Positions 9,526-20,722 of a stretch of 64,000 nt of DNA are shown here, piece by piece. How positions within the stretch are numbered: position 1 is the first letter of the stretch; every line of letters starts with the position of its first letter. The stretch is from Echinarachnius parma. Its lineage: Eukaryota > Echinodermata > Echinoidea > Clypeasteroida > Echinarachniidae. The DNA lies in the NCBI GenBank assembly GCA_037951105.1, contig JBAMJV010001299.1, forward strand, positions 255,477-319,476. The letters run 5' to 3'. Position numbers and translations under genes: made by a program. Below the pieces are notes generated by a model that did not search any database, was not told the origin of the DNA, and saw only the letters and a program-made list of their open reading frames with translations.

Positions 9526-11730
9526 ATGGCGGACGCAGATGCTGCCCCCTTAGAGCAAAGCCCTAGACATCCCACACCAGGTCTGCTTAACCTACGCACA
9601 CTAGCCATCAAAAGGAGGCCTCTGACCAAAGGGCAAACCAACGAAGCTGAACGCATCGCAGCAGACCAACGGATGCTCCTGGGCAGAGAACTGCAGGGCA
9701 CAGAGTTCAGACACGCAGCACGGAACATCCTCGCACTGACTCTCTATTATACAGGTAAAAAAGACGATGCTATCGAACAGTGGAAACAAACTGTCCAGGA
9801 AGATAAGTCAAACCTGAATGCTCTCCAAGATCTGGTAACATGTTATGAGAGAATTAAAAGTACTGCCGAGGCCAAGAGGTACAAATCCATGCTGACTAAA
9901 GTACAACAAAATATTGAACGGGGAAGTCAAGAGGAAAAGCAAGTGTATGCACGTTGCCAGGCTGAGCAGGCATATGCCCTGTACAACAACTTGCAAACTA
10001 AATGTTGGGACACTTCTGATCTTAGACAGCAGCAGGTTGATGCATTCCGCGATGCTCTTTTGCTAGGGCAAGATTCAGTGAGCCAAGATGAGCGCAGCTA
10101 CTGTCATCACTATATTGGCTTGGCATACACAAAATTAGCTCATGCCCAGTTTCGTTCCCGTGAAAAAGATCTCTACCAGAGCTCCGTTAAAACAGCAACC
10201 AGGTATCTAATCCAGAGCAATAACCTTATTCACGGTGATGGCTTGGACACAGCGAGTTGCACATTAAAGGCACAATTTTGGTGTGCACTTGGCAATCTGT
10301 TCACTCCAAATAAAAATACAAGTGAACATCAAGAAAGTTTGATGTCAATCATATCAGAGTTAGAAGATGTATCTCCTGACATGAAAGAAAAACTTCAGAA
10401 TCCAGAGCTTTGCTATGCAGAAGCTCTCAAGCATGAAGAGAAGAAATATCAAGCATGGATATATGCCAGATTAGGTATGTATTATACCAAGCAAGGCAAG
10501 TTGCAGAAAGCCATTGATGCCCTGGACGAATCTATCTCCTTGGTTGAGTCTCTCCCAGACAATGACCCTGCAAAGGGAACATGCAGATTGGCATACCCTC
10601 ATAGAGCTATTGCTTACATCAAAATGGGTAAACAAGCAAAAACAGACAACGAAAAAATATCACTTTTCAAACATGCTATTGACGATTCAAATAAAGCAGT
10701 TCAGTTCAACCCTAACCCCAGTGCTTTGATTTCACAAGGAGAAGCATACTATGAGCGGGCCAAGCTTCATGAGAATGAAGAAGAGAAAGGCAAGCTCCTC
10801 CAAAAAGCATTGATCAGTTTAAAAGAAGCTGGTGAAATATCTGATGGTGAAAGCCTACCTGACTTGCACCTCAAGTTAGCTCGATGTCTGAAGGACACAA
10901 GTGATCTGAAGTCTGCAACTACAGCATATAAGAAGGCATTCATTAGAACAGGAACTGGTTCTTTCAAGAAGATGGTTGCTGTAGAATTTCTCTGCTGCAT
11001 GTTTGACTTTCATGCGTCAGAAGGGGAACCTGACAATCTCAAGCAAGATGCTGCATACTGGCTCAAGTATGTCCATGATGATCTAGAGGAAGACCCTGAC
11101 TTGCTCAAAGCACTTCAGAGAGATCTATCCAGAGGGTACAGTGAACAACTTTTCTGCACACTGACATTCATGGAAGAAGTGGATGTATATCATCAAACAG
11201 TCGATAGCTGGCGATCACACACTCAGCAAACATTTGATACCGGTGCCAAGAAAAGGAACCTTAAAAAAGGGAAAAGGCCCAAAGAAGTTTTTGTGAAAAC
11301 AGCACTGAATGAAGATTGTGTATATGACTTCTGCATTATCAGTGATGAAGAAGATTCTTCTGTAGAAGAGTGGGTACAGAGCTATGTTCTGTGGGATTTA
11401 GAGGAAACCTATAGCTTGAAAGGGTGCTATCATAAGAGAGATGGTCGCCTGGGAACGCTGAAGGCAGAGGCTCATGGAAATGACATAGAAAACAGTGCTT
11501 ATGTACTGGTCGTCATCAGTACTGGCTTTCACGATAAAAAGTGGTGCAAGTTTCTAGTAAACATGGCTTGTGAACACTTCAAGGATCAGACAAGACTTGT
11601 TATCTTGCTGAAGGAGCCAACCAAGGTGCCAGTACCTCTCCAGTGTTGTCCCTATTTCGACTTCAGCGCTCAACCAAAGCTGCACAAATTGGCAGGATAT
11701 CTTATGCCACAGAACATGGGTGTATTCTAA
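9526..11730 (+). CDS. TTC22-like TPR protein with C-terminal TIR domain (copy 2)
   Basis: An intact 734-codon single-exon frame. The start is chosen at 9526 (MADADAAPLE) because the context CAACAAGATGG is good and a consensus acceptor (CTTTCTAACAATCACAG, ending 9502) lies 23 bases upstream, implying an intron in the 5' UTR. Residues about 60-135 form TPR-like pairs (LALTLYYTGKKDDAIEQW, then a second pair); others lie near 311-345 (ARLGMYYTKQGKLQKAIDAL), 352-394 and 445-471. The overall layout recalls vertebrate TTC22, which is shorter and lacks a TIR. Residues about 599-725 form a TIR-like domain: box 1 YDFCIISDEEDSS, BB-loop region CYHKRDGRLG, then SAYVLVVISTGF and KKWC. The BB loop has leucine where TLR proteins have proline (RDxxPG), and the position of the catalytic Glu in NADase TIRs (WCxxE) is leucine, so a scaffold role is more likely than NAD cleavage. 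Cytosolic; no signal peptide or membrane segment seen. Confidence 0.9.
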   Translation: MADADAAPLEQSPRHPTPGLLNLRTLAIKRRPLTKGQTNEAERIAADQRMLLGRELQGTEFRHAARNILALTLYYTGKKDDAIEQWKQTVQEDKSNLNALQDLVTCYERIKSTAEAKRYKSMLTKVQQNIERGSQEEKQVYARCQAEQAYALYNNLQTKCWDTSDLRQQQVDAFRDALLLGQDSVSQDERSYCHHYIGLAYTKLAHAQFRSREKDLYQSSVKTATRYLIQSNNLIHGDGLDTASCTLKAQFWCALGNLFTPNKNTSEHQESLMSIISELEDVSPDMKEKLQNPELCYAEALKHEEKKYQAWIYARLGMYYTKQGKLQKAIDALDESISLVESLPDNDPAKGTCRLAYPHRAIAYIKMGKQAKTDNEKISLFKHAIDDSNKAVQFNPNPSALISQGEAYYERAKLHENEEEKGKLLQKALISLKEAGEISDGESLPDLHLKLARCLKDTSDLKSATTAYKKAFIRTGTGSFKKMVAVEFLCCMFDFHASEGEPDNLKQDAAYWLKYVHDDLEEDPDLLKALQRDLSRGYSEQLFCTLTFMEEVDVYHQTVDSWRSHTQQTFDTGAKKRNLKKGKRPKEVFVKTALNEDCVYDFCIISDEEDSSVEEWVQSYVLWDLEETYSLKGCYHKRDGRLGTLKAEAHGNDIENSAYVLVVISTGFHDKKWCKFLVNMACEHFKDQTRLVILLKEPTKVPVPLQCCPYFDFSAQPKLHKLAGYLMPQNMGVF

Positions 11731-11844
11731 GGGGTTTGAACGCCACTGACAGCATCTTAGAATATGCAGCTATGCCACGATTATGCCCCTTTTCAACCCC
11801 TCTTGAGAGCATTCCATCTAGTCACTTGTCAGGTGTACACAGTG

Positions 11845-12196
11845 TTAAAGGTGCACCTGTAAAGTGTCAGATATTGCCCAAAATGACATTTGAGACTTCA
11901 ATCCTATACCAAAATCATTGTAAGATATGTCCGAATGATTTGTGAAGTTTCATTGAAAAAGAACACTGCTTTCCTGGTTAAAAAAGCGAAAATTTGCATC
12001 AGCTTTTACAACGAATTACTGTATAACGTGTATGAGGTTTATGACCGTTCATTAACGCTCTTGAGATGAATGATATCAATGATAGATATCGTCATACTAA
12101 AGGGAATTTAAAAAAATCAAACAGCAAGGTAGAAGAGAAATGTGGAAGCTCCAAGTAATTTTCGTGGAGTTAGACACTTTACTGGTTTCCCTTTAA
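11845..12196. mobile_element. MITE with TTAA target duplication
   Basis: The inverted ends are TTAAAGGTGCACCTGTAAAG and the complement of CTTTACTGGTTTCCCTTTAA. TTAA sits at both borders, as in piggyBac-type elements. It is about 350 bp, non-coding, and lies in the 3' flank of copy 2. Confidence 0.65.
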
Positions 12197-12239
12197 AGTG
12201 TATATTCATTGAAAAACACAACATCAGATACATGTAGCT

Positions 12240-12592
12240 ATTAAAGATAATACAGAATTTGAATATTACTTTCTAAGCACTCACTCATCAGAGAAAATAA
12301 AAAGGGGCAATATATTGAACACAGTTTCAACACCCGAGTCAAGTGACTTGGTGTACTGTAGACCACACAAACTGTCTTTCTAGTGACGTCACAACAGGTA
12401 CATTGCAGAGGAAACTGCTATATCTTAGTGCGTGTTAAACTGCAGGTTAGGTTATATTTGTAAAGTTTTATTTTCTCAGCATTGTTGATGCTTAATGGGG
12501 TTCAATATATATGGCTCTTTTTTTTCTTCTTTTCTCTGATGAGTGAGTGCTTGGAAAGTAATATCATATTCTGCATGATCTTAGCTTTCTGT
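12240..12592. mobile_element. Foldback MITE
   Basis: Arms of about 80 bp: AAGCACTCACTCATCAGAGA at about 12275 and its reverse complement TCTCTGATGAGTGAGTGCTT at about 12533. The centre, about 175 bp, is unrelated. An AATAAA at about 12295 inside it could serve the upstream gene. Confidence 0.75.
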
Positions 12593-12851
12593 AAAGGTTA
12601 AATTCAACTAAGTCAGTTTTCAATGACCCTTCACTTTAAGGAGCCAGATCCAATCTTGCAGGTTACCCAGGTACATCTGGGTCGAGAGCAACAAATGTGG
12701 ATACATTTTCTTGCTGAAGGAAAATATAAATGGCACACTTTGGTTTCATACCCAGGACCTCAGGATTGGAAGGCACATGCTCCTTCAATCTTGCCACACC
12801 TTGTCCATGTGATCTAGCTTTCTAAACGCGCACTATTGCACTAATTATATT

Positions 12852-13199
12852 TCACCTATATATTGCATCAATCCCGTCCAGCGCTGCACAGCACCCTCTA
12901 GCACAGCAGGTCAGAGCTTCAAGGTCATCTTGAGAGCATGGCTCTGGCAAGGTGTGGACACCGGACAGACTAACAGGTGTTCCAATGTCCTGGATGCATT
13001 CACATACAGTTTGTTCATCTCTAAGACCCCACCTTTGCATCGTCCATAACCTGTTCTTAACTGGGTGAGGCTTAGCCAAGAAGGGCAAAGTCTCAATGGA
13101 GGCTGATGCGAGGGATTCCTTGGTGCCAAGGGAGTTTATGTGGAGGGGTCTGAAGGTGCTTAGACCACAAGGTCGTCCTTTGAAGTAGTGATGTAACAT
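12852..13199 (-). mobile_element. LINE fragment, 3' end of the reverse-transcriptase ORF
   Basis: Minus-strand translation, read across two frames, shows the C-terminal signature of I/Jockey/CR1-like LINE proteins: WLSLTQLRTGYGRCK (family pattern: N.(F/L)RTG.GRC) in one frame, and RWGLRDEQTVCEC and DIGTP further along in the other. The signature is split over frames, so it is a frameshifted relic. No poly-A tail or full ORF is seen. Confidence 0.55.
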
Positions 13200-14073
13200 T
13201 CTTCTTTTATTATTTCTTTAATGATTATAAACAGCTTGTCATTTGATAGTGGGTTGATTGCCTTCCTAGCAACCGCTAGGTCAGACAATTAATTGTACAT
13301 TAATTATTTGAATTGATGTACCTAAAAAAATGTATTGCGACTTAGTATAATGCTCCGAGCCTGCCAACTTCAACAACACAATATATTTACACTCTATGCC
13401 TGCAAACCTCAAAAACCCAGCAACACACTAAAGCCAAGCCAGAACAGCAGAACAACAGACAAGAGTTAGTTTGGCATTAAAATGGCATGAAATTCAATAT
13501 AGCGCAAAGCAGATGCAAAATGGCCCTGTGGCTGCCGCTGCTTATGTGATGGTTATTCTCACCAGACGTTCCTGCTATAAACCTCAACAACCCAATATTC
13601 ACCTTCTAAGGCTAGAATTCTCATTGATGGGTTAGATCTAACCTATGGGTTAAAAGAAACTCTGTTTTATGGAGTGCCACACATTATGTTAATTCCTTAA
13701 CGCGCACATGTGTCTCATTGCACACTCATCCTTCACAAACACATACAAGACGTACATGTATGCAAAGCCATTGTGCGTGAAAGAAGCAAAATTATGCCTA
13801 TTATCGTTGATTTTGTTAGTTTATCTGCTTTTTTGTCCAGATCATAAGGTCTCACCATCGGGGAAACATCCCCAACAACCCCCACCAAGTTTTAAAAAGC
13901 ATTTACTGTACAGTGTTTAAAAAAAAAATAGAGAACATTATGGCAAAAGCTGTAAAATAAACCCCGTCCCCCATACAAATTCTCCTGTTGTCTCCTATAG
14001 ATGTTAAATAAAAAATATACAAGTTTACATTATATACTGCACTGTTTGTAATAACTTAAGATCGAGATGTATT
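13200..14073. other. Non-coding, nothing recognised
   Basis: Intergenic DNA between the LINE relic and the second duplicated flank. Only short weak frames and a few A-rich tracts were found. Confidence 0.4.
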
Positions 14074-17000
14074 GCTTTATTGTTTGATTAAAATGTGATG
14101 AAAATGTGGAAATAAATAAATAAATAAATAAAACAATTAATTCACAGCAAGTAAGTCTGCAGATTTCCAGACATGCCAAATTGTTACCAAAATGCTTCTT
14201 TGTTTTTTTATACGTATTTTAATACTTTGTGAAAGCTAATGTACAGTTTAAAGCGCTATTATGTAAAGATGCTACAAGACACTTTTAGGAAACATGCAGT
14301 ACTCCTTGTATGCAGTGTAACCTGCTCAGAGGGAAATGTTTTAATGTTATATTTTGTGATTGAAAAAGAGCAAAGACTTGTAATTATCACAGTATTGTAT
14401 GTAGACTTAAAAATACATACAATTGCTGACTTTCTATATTTGTAATAAATATGAATATGCATATTAATTGATTTCCATGAGTATTTTACAATTAAGGTTG
14501 ATTTATAAAGAAGATAATGTACAACATGTGCTAAATGTTCTAACCTAACACAAACAAATTCATAAATCTTCCATGTAAAATGAATATAACTTGTGTATTT
14601 GTAAGAAGAAAAACAAATTATATGTATTTCACAGCTGAATATAACAATTTGACAGGTTATGTGTTATATTTTGTATGTATATTTATGTATTTGTTTTTGT
14701 TTTAGGATTTTTTTTGCTAGCATACGTATCTAGGTCGTTATCCTAGAGATCAATCTTACAAGTTGTTTTCAAAACTTTTTATAATTCCTCCACCCATTCA
14801 TTTTGATATGTTTTTGTGCTTTATAATCATTATACCCTGTTGCTTTAATATATGTCATATGTTTATACTTTGTTCATTATGGTATTTTGTTCATTATGAT
14901 ACTTTGTTATTTTTTTATGAATTGTGGAAATAAAATAGAATAAAATAATAAAATCAAATGAATTCAACTGTACTGTATACTTACTGCACATGTACTAGTC
15001 CTAGCCTGGACTAGTTTTGTTGAACTTTACAATTGATTTCTGAAGAAGTTCTGGACTAAATGCAGTTATTTCATTATTAATACAAAGTTCATTAAGTGAC
15101 AAGATTCAATCTTCATCGTAAAGTGAATATTAATTATGTATTTTGAAGAAATGTACCATATAAACATGTACTTATTTAACTCAATTTAGTTTAGTTAGAA
15201 GAGAAGCTATAACATGAAACCGTATCGATACAATGTATGAGTGTGTTGTCTTTGTAAAGAGATGAGAGCAAGCTCCAAGCCAAGGGAGCCTGAAAACTAA
15301 GTTGAGATACCCGATTTGTACAGAAATTGTCTAATATGAGCCTGAAATTTCAGTTGACTAGTAACTGAATTCAGGCTTGTGCTGTAAAGTTTTGACTTGA
15401 TTTGCCTTTGTTATGGTATCATTGCTTTGTATAAATTAAATCATATTTTGTATTAAATATGCATTTATGGAGATTTCTTGTGGTCAGACACTTATTTCAG
15501 TAATGATATGTGTACATTTGCTAAATTACAATGTATAATTAAAGCTTTAAAACTCCTTACTGCTTATGATATTAATAACTTGAACATTGCAATATTTATG
15601 TTAAAGTCTTAAAGATTAATTGTTATGTTAGGTTTTAAATAGTTTTACATGATATTCTCATTAGGGGTCAATGCTTTATATTAAAGGCTTCATGCACTTT
15701 TTGTTGACCCCACATTCTCATCATTTATAGTTTTGTACACTTTCGTTTGTGTTTGTCATTGTTTATGTTTACTTGTTTTCTACATATATGGTATTATATG
15801 TTAATGTATTTTAGATACCGTATGTTGTATTTTGCCTTGATGAAGAATCATGGAATAAATTGAAATTGAAAAAAAAAAATTTGAATGAAAAAAACAAAAT
15901 GTATTTCTGATTGTATAAATAAAAGTTCATGCCACAGTCACACCTACCTGTAAAAGACTTGCTGTTAAGAGACATGTAACGACATTTTTGTAATGCTGTG
16001 AAAAGTGGCTATTTCATGACAGATAATAATTGATCCTCATTATATATTGTTAAATGTACTTTTTTATGTTCTTTTCTTTTTTTCTAGCACTAACATTTAC
16101 ATACAGTATATGCGCTATATAAATATATATCAGTTTATATTAATGTTATTATTATTATCATAATCATTATAGAGTACAACCATGTATTTACATAATTATA
16201 TACAATGTATTTTACATGTATTTATGAAATCAACTAAAACTAAATAGATTCATAAAATGTACACAATTTGTTTAGTTACTCATGTTGATGACATGTGTAC
16301 AGAAGGGAAACTTTCATCAAAATGTGGTTCAACAATTTGTTTTGAAATGGGGCTCTATTCAGAAGACATAAGTGGCCTTTGAGGAGTTCCAATGAAACCA
16401 TTATATTGTTTCACTTTTATTAATTATCTAGTTGCATGTACAGTGTATTATATAAAACATTGAACACTGTTGAAATATAATTAAAAAACAAATAATGAAA
16501 CTCCTTGTGTTAAAAAATTGCATTATTAATAATTAGAATTGTTGATTATAAGCTGAGCCATGTGGAAAGGATTGACATTTCATTTATTTACATTATCATG
16601 AAATTTGATTACTTTCCGTGCCCGACTGGTCCATAATTAAGGACATAAAGTTTGATTTCTAGCATTGCCTACACACAAGACGAGATTATCATAGTATGTA
16701 TAGTGATCTTACTAATATATTCACATTGGTGAATCTGTATTCATACTTGTACTGGGCCATTCTTTGAAAAGCAAAACTTTCGGGGGAAAACAAATTCCAG
16801 TTCCATTATGATTATTGGAAAGATCAATGTCCAACGTTCCATGAGATATAATGCTTTACATTGAATTAAAACATTTTCATACTCATTTGCATAAATTTAC
16901 ATATTTCAATATTCAAAACCAAATCATAACTCAGAAAATGATCAAGATATCAAAAGGGTATAAAGCAAGCAATATTCATCTCATTCTCCTGTTCATGTTG

Positions 17001-18359
17001 ATAACACTTTGTTAAAATTGAACCTTGTGTTCCTTCCTAAACCTAATATTAGTCATGATATTAGAGACTGCTTTGTATGATGTGATTATGTATTCAACTT
17101 ACAATCTTTTAGTTGCTATTATAAACTAGGGTTAACTTTTAAAGGTACTTATTTATAAAGGGTAAACCAACAAACCCCAGTTGAGGACTAGGAAGACTGT
17201 TTGTAGCATACTAAACTGTATCAGTTAAAATACATTTAGCATGGAACTATTTAGCTAGCGGGGTTTAATGTATATGGGCCCTGGAGCTCTTTTGATAGTT
17301 ATGAAATGAGCAAGCTGGATTGGTACATTGGTACCAGCTGGGGAATTCCCAACCAAGGGCGTTCAGCTGAAGAACAATCAATATGATAAATATTGATATG
17401 GCAATGTACACATGTAAGTGTGACGTCAGTGGTTTCTACTGGGCCTTTTCAATATCAATCACGCAACAATAAAAACATCTCTCTCACTACCGACTATCAA
17501 TAGATCTGCGTAGTCACAACACAGCATGAAACGCATCACAATGGATGATGTTTGTTTTTTCTGTCATATTCTGAGCCTAATAAACTGTGCACAGCCACCT
17601 ACAAATTAGATTGTATGGAAATGATGTACTTGCACATCGTTCATGTGATATACATGTACATGTATGTAGACTGACTTGCAAATTCAATGTTTTGGATTCT
17701 CCAATGTTTTTTTGTGAACTCTGACGATTAAATGACAGAACAACACTAGCTCACCTATAACCTGAAATGGTAAGTAAAACGGGGTGTGATGATGTGATCA
17801 AAATGTATCTGGTGATCAAAATGTATCTGGTGGCCAGCTACCTAATGCACTGAAAATTCATTGGATACAATTATAAATGTTTAATTTGAACTTGTTGAAT
17901 TGCAAAACTGATATGGAGATAAATTACACATACATGTGCAGTACCTGATCAATCAACAGATGTTAACAGGAACACAATAATTATATAAATATGAACTCAT
18001 TTTCATTAAAATACAGCTCTTAATTAGAACAAACTCCCACACAGAAATAACACAAAGAACGCTTTGAATGTCAGTTAGATGATACATGTATATTTCATGT
18101 TTTTGTGATACGACTTTGATTTTTGAATTCCTTTTAGGAGTGTTTTCCTTTTTGAGAGGAAAATAACAATTATGAAATTAAACCTGATTTATAAACATAC
18201 TTGAGAAAATATAATTGCAAATTAACCCCTTGACTACGGGAACCGGGTGGGTTGTGTACAAAGTCTATGGGGATTTTATAAACTCATAGGGAACGGGTTA
18301 AGAATATGTTGTATTGAAAAATGTCAAACTTAAAACAAATGTATCAATTTTATCAAAAA

Positions 18360-18425
18360 GACTCGATGGTTGAGCACTGGTCAAGCAATCCGGAGGTCTC
18401 GAGTTCGATTCCCGGCAAAGCATAT
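18360..18425 (+). mobile_element. tRNA-related SINE head
   Basis: The duplicate of 8623-8692 with the same A- and B-box-like segments and one base change in the head (ACTCGATGG for ACTCAATGG). Confidence 0.6.
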
Positions 18426-18671
18426 TTTTCTTTGCTTATATTCAATCATCCATTTTATCATATCTTTAAAAAGATATATAATTGCTTGATATTGGCAGGT
18501 CCCATCGACTGGGAGAGTACTATTTGCAGACTCATCAACATTATCAACTTTGTCACCAACAAGTTGCAGACAAAATTCTACTTCGCAAGATCAAAGCTGA
18601 ACTGAAAGGGAATATTCTTCCGTGAGAATAATACCTCAGACGGACAAAAGCTTCTGAACAGGTAACATATA

Positions 18672-20397
18672 ACTAGAAATTGCGCGCTCGGCGGGTCGCG
18701 CAGCCGAGCACATGTATCCCCCGAACCAATTGCATTGCACTTTTGTGGGTTGTAATATTGTGAACTGAACAAGTTTGGTGGTGTACGTTGTTCTACTAGG
18801 CTGGCAGTAGCCTTTGGGCAAGGCCTCGCGCGCTGTTTGTCCTCCGAGCAGGGTCTGATTAATAGACAAGGCGATGTGCGCTTACAGCAGTGATCTTAAC
18901 TATTTCTTTATATCATGGTTACCATGGCAACCAGGACTCCGCCCCACACCAAAATCAAAAGGCTTCATCCTCTTTCCTTAATACACCTTCATACCAAATT
19001 AGAAAATGATCGGACAAGAACTCGGACCTGTAGAGCGTTCACAAGGTAATCTTAACTATTTCTTTATATCATGGTTACCATGGCAACCAGGACTCCGCCC
19101 CACACCAAAATCAATAGGCTTCATCCTCTTTCCTTAAGACACCTTCATACCAAATTAGAAAATGATCGGACAAGAACTCGGACCTGTAGAGCGTTCACAA
19201 GGTAATCTTAACTATTTCTTTATATCATGGTTACCATGGCAACCAGGACTCCGCCCCACACCAAAATCTAAAGGCTTCATCCTCTTTCCTTAAGACACCT
19301 TCATACCAAATTAGAAAATGATCAGACAAGAACTCGGACCTGTAGAGCGTTCACAAGGTAATATTAACTATTTATTTATATCATGGTTACCATGGCAACC
19401 AGGACCGCGCCCCACACCAAAATCAATAGGCTTCATCCTCTTTCCTTAATACACCTTCATACCAAATTAGAAAATGATCGGACAAGAACTCGGACCTGTA
19501 GAGCGTTCACAAGGTAATCTTAACTATTTCTTTATATCATGGTTACCATGGCAACCAGGGCTCCGCCCCACACCAAAATCAATAGGCTTCATCCTCTTTC
19601 CTTAATACACCTTCATACCAAATTAGAAAATGATCGGACAAGAACTCGGACCTGTAGAGCGTTCACAAGGTAATCTTAACTATTTCTTTATATCATGGTT
19701 ACCATGGCAACCAGGACTCCGCCCCACACCAAAATCAATAGGCTTCATCCTCTTTCCTTAGTACACCTTCATACCAAATTAGAAAATGATCGGACAAGAA
19801 CTCGGACCTGTAGAGCGTTCACAAGGTAATCTTAACTATTTCTTTATATCATGGTTACCATGGCAATCAGGACTCCGCCCCACACCAAAATCAATAGGCT
19901 TCATCCTCTTTCCTTAATACACCTTCATACCAAATTAGAAAATGATCGGACAAGAACTCGGACCTGTAGAGCGTTCACAAGGTAATCTTAACTATTTCTT
20001 TATATCATGGTTACCATGGCAACCAGGACTCCGCCCCACACCAAAATCAATAGGCTTCATCCTCTTTCCTTAATACACCTTCATACCAAATTAGAAAATG
20101 ATCGGACAAGAACTCGGACCTGTAGAGCGTTCACAAGGTAATCTTAACTATTTCTTTATATCATGGTTACCATGGCAACCAGGACTCCGCCCCACACCAA
20201 AATCAATAGGCTTCATCCTCTTTCCTTAATACACCTTCATACCAAATTAGAAAATGATCGGACAAGAACTCGGACCTGTAGAGCGTTCACAAGAAAATCT
20301 CTGCGGCGGACGCGGCGGCGGCGGACGCGGCGGCGGCGGCGGCGGCGGCGCGACGAGGCCAAATCCATAGTATCCCCCGAAGTGGTTCGGGGGATAC
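18672..20397. mobile_element. Hairpin-ended element with a 9 x 156 bp array
   Basis: Order of parts: a CTAGAAATTGCG start; a palindromic stem GCTCGGC/GCCGAGC (18686-18709); the block GTATCCCCCGAACC (18714-18727); a unique stretch; nine 156-bp monomers; a GC-rich GGCGGACGC tract (about 20299-20356); and a 3' hairpin, GTATCCCCCGAA, a GTGG loop and TTCGGGGGATAC (20370-20397). The hairpin's left arm repeats the 5' block. The empty site in copy 1 (GGTAACATATAA/TTACCCC, 8922-8940) fixes both ends with no target duplication longer than about 2 bp. This architecture resembles Helitron/Helentron-associated elements; the class is inference. No protein is encoded. Confidence 0.8.
18889..20292 (+). repeat. 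Minisatellite, nine units of exactly 156 bp
   Basis: Units start at 18889, 19045, 19201, 19357, 19513, 19669, 19825, 19981 and 20137. All are 156 bp and differ by a few substitutions only. Landmarks are TCATGGTTACCATGGCAACC and GGACCTGTAGAGCGTTCAC. The exact length and low divergence point to recent amplification or homogenisation. Confidence 0.95.
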
Positions 20398-20607
20398 AAT
20401 TACCCCAAAACAAGGTTCCGAATGGGGCAAGATTACGGTTAATACAGACTCATTTGCAAACAGAGACTGTAATGAAGCCATCCAATCTATCCTGTGAAAG
20501 TGTAATTTCCACAAGAACAGATTTGTTAATTAACTTGTATTTATTTGTTGATTGCCTGATATCTAAATCATTGATCTATACATAATTATTCATGTCACAT
20601 ACTTTAT

Positions 20608-20700
20608 TTCAAACCCGAGACCTCTGGATGTTAGACCGGTGCTCTACCATCTGAGCTAGAAAGCTCTTGTGATGACTGTTGGTCCCTGAAATACTTTTTA
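20608..20700 (-). mobile_element. tRNA-related SINE head, minus strand
   Basis: The duplicate of 9108-9205 with the same A-box complement. The tail gains a short insertion upstream (about 20512-20538) compared with copy 1. Confidence 0.6.
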
Positions 20701-20722
20701 TTGCTCAAGATTGTCTGAAGCT

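Larger units (their letters stand above)
14074..20722. repeat. Segmental duplication, copy 2 of gene flank
   Basis: Homologous to 2905-9222 (offset about 11.2 kb at the left end). It lacks the 4861-6236 insertion and carries the private element at 18672-20397. Homology to copy 1 ends at AAGCT, immediately before GGGCAATTCCACGG of the next element at 20723. Confidence 0.9.

Noticed and set aside
12852-13199. 115-codon minus-strand frame as a host gene
   Set aside because: The motifs (RTGYGRCK, RWGL, C.C) are those of a LINE reverse-transcriptase end and are split over two frames.
18889-20292. Regular repeats resembling a CRISPR-like array
   Set aside because: Head-to-tail 156-bp units with no unique spacers, in a eukaryotic genome; it is a minisatellite inside a mobile element.
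20163-20585. 140-codon plus-strand frame
   Set aside because: Runs through the last minisatellite unit, the GC-rich tract and the terminal hairpin; it is a repeat artefact.
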